64,000 nucleotides of DNA from the NCBI GenBank assembly GCA_030015575.1, contig JASDDO010000001.1, positions 140,263,988-140,327,987 of the forward strand, written 5' to 3'. The translations under genes were made by a program, and so were the position numbers. The notes below the pieces were generated by a model. That model ran no database searches, was not told the DNA's origin, and saw only the letters and a program-made list of their open reading frames with translations. Positions 59,575-64,000 of the stretch are shown one piece after another; position 1 is the first letter of the stretch; each line of letters starts with the position of its first letter. The DNA comes from Agapanthus africanus (lineage: Eukaryota; Streptophyta; Magnoliopsida; Asparagales; Amaryllidaceae).

Positions 59575-60800
59575 GATAGTCCAAATAAGGTAACATCCTT
59601 TTACTAATCCTTTGAGCTCCTCAAATGAGTTGATGTGATAAACAACGTGGATTAGAGTTTGTTATAGGGGTACTTGCGAGTATAGACTAGGTCCTCCATG
59701 TGCTAAGTCCGCTAATATGCGTCTTGTTCCTCCCGATCCATATCCTTAATCACTAGCCTCCAACCATAGCTAAACATAAAGTATTCTCGACATTGGCCGG
59801 AAATTTATTAAAGGAAAGTGTGCCCAAATTGAGAGGTCTATGTCGTTTTGGTTGGGGTTCAATCTCTTATGAGTTTGAATAAAGGAGAGATAAAGAAATG
59901 TTAACCATTCCTTATATTATCCTCTCCTCAACTCCATGCAAGTAAAAATGACTACTCACACATGATGGCAAAGAAAATGAAAGAAAAGAAGAAAGAGAAC
60001 ATGAAAACTGTAAGTAAATAAAATGCAAACTAACTATTACAAACAAACACAAGGGTTGCTTAGCACTTGGGGTCTTCCTTCAATAAAGAAGGAACCCTCT
60101 TTGCTAATGTCGACCTACAACTAGATTACGCTAAACTAAAAATAAAAAATAAAAAGCACAATTGAAAAAGAGGTTATTCAATTAAGCAAAAGGGAATTAC
60201 TAAAATGTATATTACAATAGGTAAAATAAAAATACAAGTAAATAAAGTTTTAAATTTCATCCATGGATAAGAGCCATATGCTTGACATTCAAAAAAGAAG
60301 GAGAAGAAGATCCTACCTAATTTTATCAACTACCTAAGACTAACTCTATTCTATTCCATTCTTGAGCTCTTGATCCGAGATATAAATAGAGCCTGTATGA
60401 GGAACCTTAGGAGGATTCTGGAAGCTTTCAAAAAGACCAAAATAACCCCAAATCCCAACTCCAAAGCCGACTGTTGGGCCGCCAATTGACGGCCAAAATA
60501 TTGAGTTGGGCCTTGGACTTTTCTCTATATTCATCTGGGTAGTTTTAGGGGTCTTTTAACTCTTCAGAACTTGAATTGGAGAACTTTGAATTCTGCAGAG
60601 TTGTCTCATTGAATGTTGACTTTGACCGGGTCCGTTTTGCGTTGTTTTAAGCTTTAAAGTCCGTCCATTACTCCATTACATGTTTACTGCACTTATGTAG
60701 CACACACGGATCAAATAACACTTATTTATATACGCAAGTCTAAGAATGAGTAGTATTAGAATGTAACAAACCGTGATGAATACTTCTCAAATTCTCTCAT
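59575..60800. other. Intergenic or retroelement sequence, no gene seen
   Basis: AT-rich to 60340, then mixed. A 62-codon minus frame at 60346-60534 (Gly/Pro-rich) has no recognisable motif. Confidence 0.5.
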
Positions 60801-60819
60801 ACTTTGTAGGGTGTTTTTC

Positions 60820-62066
60820 GTCACCCCATTAAGATGGTAATACGCGTGCGCTTGTCAGGCGTACTATAGATTCCACCTGCTTTGGATAGACGGGGGTTTA
60901 TTGATTGTGGGGATCCGAATCTCCGGCAGCTGCGGACTAAGCTGCCGTTAATTACCCCTCGTCTTTGGAGCGAGGGAATCTCCGATTGACGGGTCAAACT
61001 GGTCATGCGAACTCGATGTGCAGTGTACGTATGTTTTGAAAGTGTTTTGGATATATCGGGGGCCCCGCAAAGTTTTACGGCGGTCCTGCTATCCGGATAG
61101 CGGGCTGGGGGTCAAGGAGGCTAGCAGCCCCCTTGCGGGGTGTGGGGCAGCACCCCGTTAGAAAAATTTTCCTAACGGGGGACGTGTTTCTAGTGTGGAG
61201 TGCATGTAAAATGAGGGGTAAGGAACGTCTTAAAGATGCGTGCCTGGCGCGTGGACGCTAGGTGCTCGCGGGTCACGTGCCTGGCGCGTGAGCATGTGGC
61301 GCATGCGGGTCACGTGCCTGGCGCGTGGGCGCTAGCGAGTCACGTGCGCAGCACGCGACCTGAGCGCCCGCGGGTCGCGTGAGGCGCATGTGCCCTGCAC
61401 GCGACTGCTGGATGCCCGCGGGTCACATGCGCTGCACGCGACCGCTGGGCGCTGAGCGCCCGCAGGTCGCGTGAGGCGCACGTGGGCGCTTTATCGCCCG
61501 CGGGTCACGTGCCCTGCACGCGACCGCGAATCACGTGCGCAGCAAGCGACCGCTGGACGCCCGTGGGTCAAGTGCACGGCATGCAATAGCTGGAAACACC
61601 AGCGGAAAAGAGGCTTAGTCCCTGGGTTAGGAGTTAAATTCCCAAGGGGCTTTGAAGTTGAACTCCTAACATGGATTATGTATAGAATTGGAGTTGAACT
61701 CCTAAAAAAGCGTTTGATTTATGGAGTTAAACACCAACGGATCTTGAATGGAGTTAAACTCCTAGAGATCTTTGGATCTTCTTTTGAGCCTTGGATCCTC
61801 CCGGAATGGGATTTTTGAAGATGGGTCTCCTTCTTCCTCCTCTTCGTTGGCTGGATCTTGAAGGAAAATGGAGGTGAGAATCAAAGTCCCCCTTTAGAGA
61901 TCTGATGGGAGATCCGAGCTCCCCTTTGTGGATTTTATGGTGAAAAACTATTTTTTTTTGAAAAAGGAAGAGTTAAACTCTTGATTTAATTCAAAAAGTG
62001 GAAGAAGGTTTAGAACCTTGAGGAAGGAGGAGGCACAGACCCTAAAGTTTGAGGGGAATGGAAAAA
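60820..62066 (+). other. GC-rich and hairpin-rich 3' region of a probable LTR element
   Basis: Non-coding. It contains palindromes at 61087-61102 and 61153-61180, a degenerate GC-rich array with CACGTG and GCGCG words (61235-61600), then short hairpins such as GGAGTT-g-AACTCC (61690-61702), GGAGTT-a-AACTCC (61750-61762), AAGAGTT-a-AACTCTT (61968-61982) and AAGGTT-tag-AACCTT (62005-62019). It ends in a purine tract GAGGGGAATGGAAAAA (62051-62066) just before a TG-starting LTR-like sequence. Confidence 0.55.
61235..61600. repeat. Degenerate GC-rich repeat array with G-box words
   Basis: Repeated phrases gcccgcgggtcacgtgc, ctgcacgcgaccgctg and gcctggcgcgtg at irregular 35-45 bp spacing. Several CACGTG hexamers. 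Confidence 0.75.
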
Positions 62067-64000
62067 TGTTAGTTGTATGTATGCCCTAGGGGCCATTATT
62101 GTACATATGATGTATATTATAGTGGATGCTTGGACATATTTATAGAGGACTTTCTTGCTCGACATGATAGTATGCTATCTGGTTGCTCTTTATCTTAACA
62201 TGTATACTTGTCTCTTGATATTGTCTTATGGTTACATGTTGGTAAAGTCCTTAGGATGTGTACTTGACTACCAGGATTGTGATGCAGATCATACTAGTGG
62301 GGCCTTGGTAGTCCATAAGTTCATCCTTTAATGTTCCTGGTCGTGGGTGTATCGAGATAGGGCATCGATATACCTGTGTAGACTAGCGTATACGCTTCTC
62401 GACCCATGAGATGGGCGATGGATGATCCCATATCTATTGGTGTTAGACATCAAAGATGGTATACGGGTGCTCAGTGGAGACTGAGTACACTGGACGGACT
62501 CCCCGAGAACTCCTAGATGGTATTATACCTCACGTCAGATAGCAGTTCTCTGATGACACTGGTACAGGTTAGTCGGTTGACCTGAGATCGTCATAGAGTC
62601 TTGTGTGATTCCCACCGTGCTTTGATTTCCACCTTACCACATTCATGAGGACGTGCAAAACGGTGGTTTTGGGGTACAGTCCCGAGTCACATGGAGGCAA
62701 TGAGCGATAGGAGGGGTTTCGTCTCTCCCGGTATTGGGGGTTGATATTGCGCTGTGCTCGATTGGACATAACAGGGAAGTTCCTGGCCAGGGCTGATTTA
62801 GAGATTTACTGGTAAGTGTTATCAGTAGTTTCTCGACCCGTTATGAGCCTCATATCGGCTTGACATATCGAGTTATTGGGGTCTGACGTTTACCACCCCT
62901 AGACTTGATATGCGACATATCAGACGAGGAGACCGGACTGTACGGTAGTGTTACTGACAGGCTTTAAGGAGCTAGAGCGGGCTTGCTTGTTGATCTTCTG
63001 ACCACTCAATATCTAGGTAGCCATTACGTCCAGCTAGTACCGCTGACGGCTTGTGGGTGCTTGATGTGATCATCACCTACTGCCGGCGTATTGACGAGTC
63101 TTTAGAGTCCTACATAGAGGTTTTACTGGCTCAAGCAAAATGAAGTAGGAGCACATATGCGATATGTGCGTGGCCGAGAATAATGCGAGTATGTGATACC
63201 GTATTCTATTCTCGCAATTTTTGTATCGGACGGTTATATGCAATATAGCCAGGTTATCGAATCAAGTGTTGATTCGATAACTTGGTACATTTAATATTAG
63301 TCGGTTATATGTGATATAGCCGGATTATTAAATCAAGTGTCGATTTGATAATTTAGTGTATAATTGTATATTTGATATACTAATTTACATTAACTAATAT
63401 TAGCCCACTTAAGCATTTATTATTCTCACATGTGCACACTTAATATATATGTGATATATATTAATTGTGTTTTATTTTGTATCATGGTTGTTTATACACA
63501 CTACATGGGTGTATGAGACTTACACCATACTAATTATAATGTAAGGTTTTAATATTTAAAGTAATTCCAAATTAATAGATTATTAGCTACATGCATGAAG
63601 CTTTGAGAAGCTTGTGGATGCTTTGACTAAGTCCACTAGTTTTGTTTTATTTAAGATATTTATTAACCTAACCATTATAATTAACCCATGGTTATGTCTC
63701 TACATGAGTTAGTATATGATACAAACTCACCCATGGTTATTTTTCTCTCACCTCATTAGTTCATTCTCATCTCTTGAGCTCATCTTCTTCTTGCTTGAGC
63801 TAAAACTTGCTAGGGTTTTAAAAAGAGAGAAAATATTGTGAGAAAAATAAAACTAAAGTGAGCCCACCTCCTACTTCATCATCCTCTACTAGATTAGCAC
63901 TTTAGTATAGGGTGTTAGCTTCACTAATATCTCAATTAGTGAAGTAGTAGCTTGAGTTAGTGTCTCCTCGACGTAGATCATTTTCGGCCTCGAAGACTTC
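62067..64000 (+). repeat. Probable 3' LTR, cut by window end
   Basis: It begins TGTTAGTTGTATGTATGCCC immediately after a purine tract. The following 1.9 kb is non-coding, with no second copy in the window to prove it is an LTR. It contains several short inverted repeats (for example gactagcgtatacgc near 62382). Confidence 0.45.

Noticed and set aside
60346..60534. 62-codon minus frame as a gene
   Set aside because: Gly/Pro/Phe-rich, no homologue recalled, no coding signal beyond being open.
1..64000. CRISPR arrays, tRNA or rRNA genes
   Set aside because: The regular short repeats at 1765-2010 have no unique spacers of constant length and the genome is a plant's. No cloverleaf or rRNA core sequence was recognised. 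tRNA-like matches are retroelement primer sites only.

Overview
This window is nuclear DNA from a flowering plant. It has one large spliced gene, large blocks of LTR retrotransposons of plant type (Sirevirus, other Ty1/copia, Ty3/gypsy, Athila-like and LARD-like elements), LINE and MITE remnants, and AT-rich intergenic DNA. I see no bacterial-style operons and no CRISPR array. The species cannot be named from the sequence.

The main host gene is a SAWADEE-homeodomain protein of the SHH2/SHH1 (DTF1) family on the + strand. Its nine exons run from 18444 to 51743 and splice in perfect phase into 326 codons plus a stop. The N-terminal homeodomain is encoded by exons 1-4 and the SAWADEE chromatin-reader domain by exons 5-9. 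Intron 6 is 22,505 bp, of which only about 293 bp is ancestral intron. The rest is a nest of three LTR elements, all antisense to the gene: a small copia element (27427-49633, perfect 5-bp target duplication) contains a degenerate Sirevirus (31211-49264), whose 5' LTR contains a 9.5-kb LARD/TR-GAG element (39083-48608, 5-bp target duplication). The gene belongs to a family that reads histone methylation for DNA-methylation and heterochromatin pathways, so it carries the kind of DNA its family acts on.

Region by region. 1-2563: a non-coding retroelement-like block made of dozens of short unrelated hairpins, GCGC-rich repeats and a roughly 28-bp tandem repeat. 2564-17621: a LARD-like element (minus strand, about 4-kb LTRs) whose left LTR is split by a tRNA-Asp-primed Athila-like non-autonomous element (3180-10660) with an unrecognised acidic ORF. 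17622-18443: the SHH2 upstream region. 18444-51743: SHH2. Intron 1 also holds a LINE remnant and a possible small two-exon reading frame. 51744-60800: sparse DNA with several inverted-repeat (MITE/TIR) elements, a decayed gypsy gag-pol fragment, and two short minus-strand frames that may be small membrane or secreted protein genes. 60800-64000: GC-rich G-box-containing repeats, then the same short-hairpin style of sequence as at the left edge but in the opposite orientation, then a purine tract and a probable LTR running out of the window.

The strongest findings are the four-level nest inside a silencing-pathway gene and the short-hairpin mosaic at both window ends, which no standard feature type describes. 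All protein family calls were made by eye and no database search was run.
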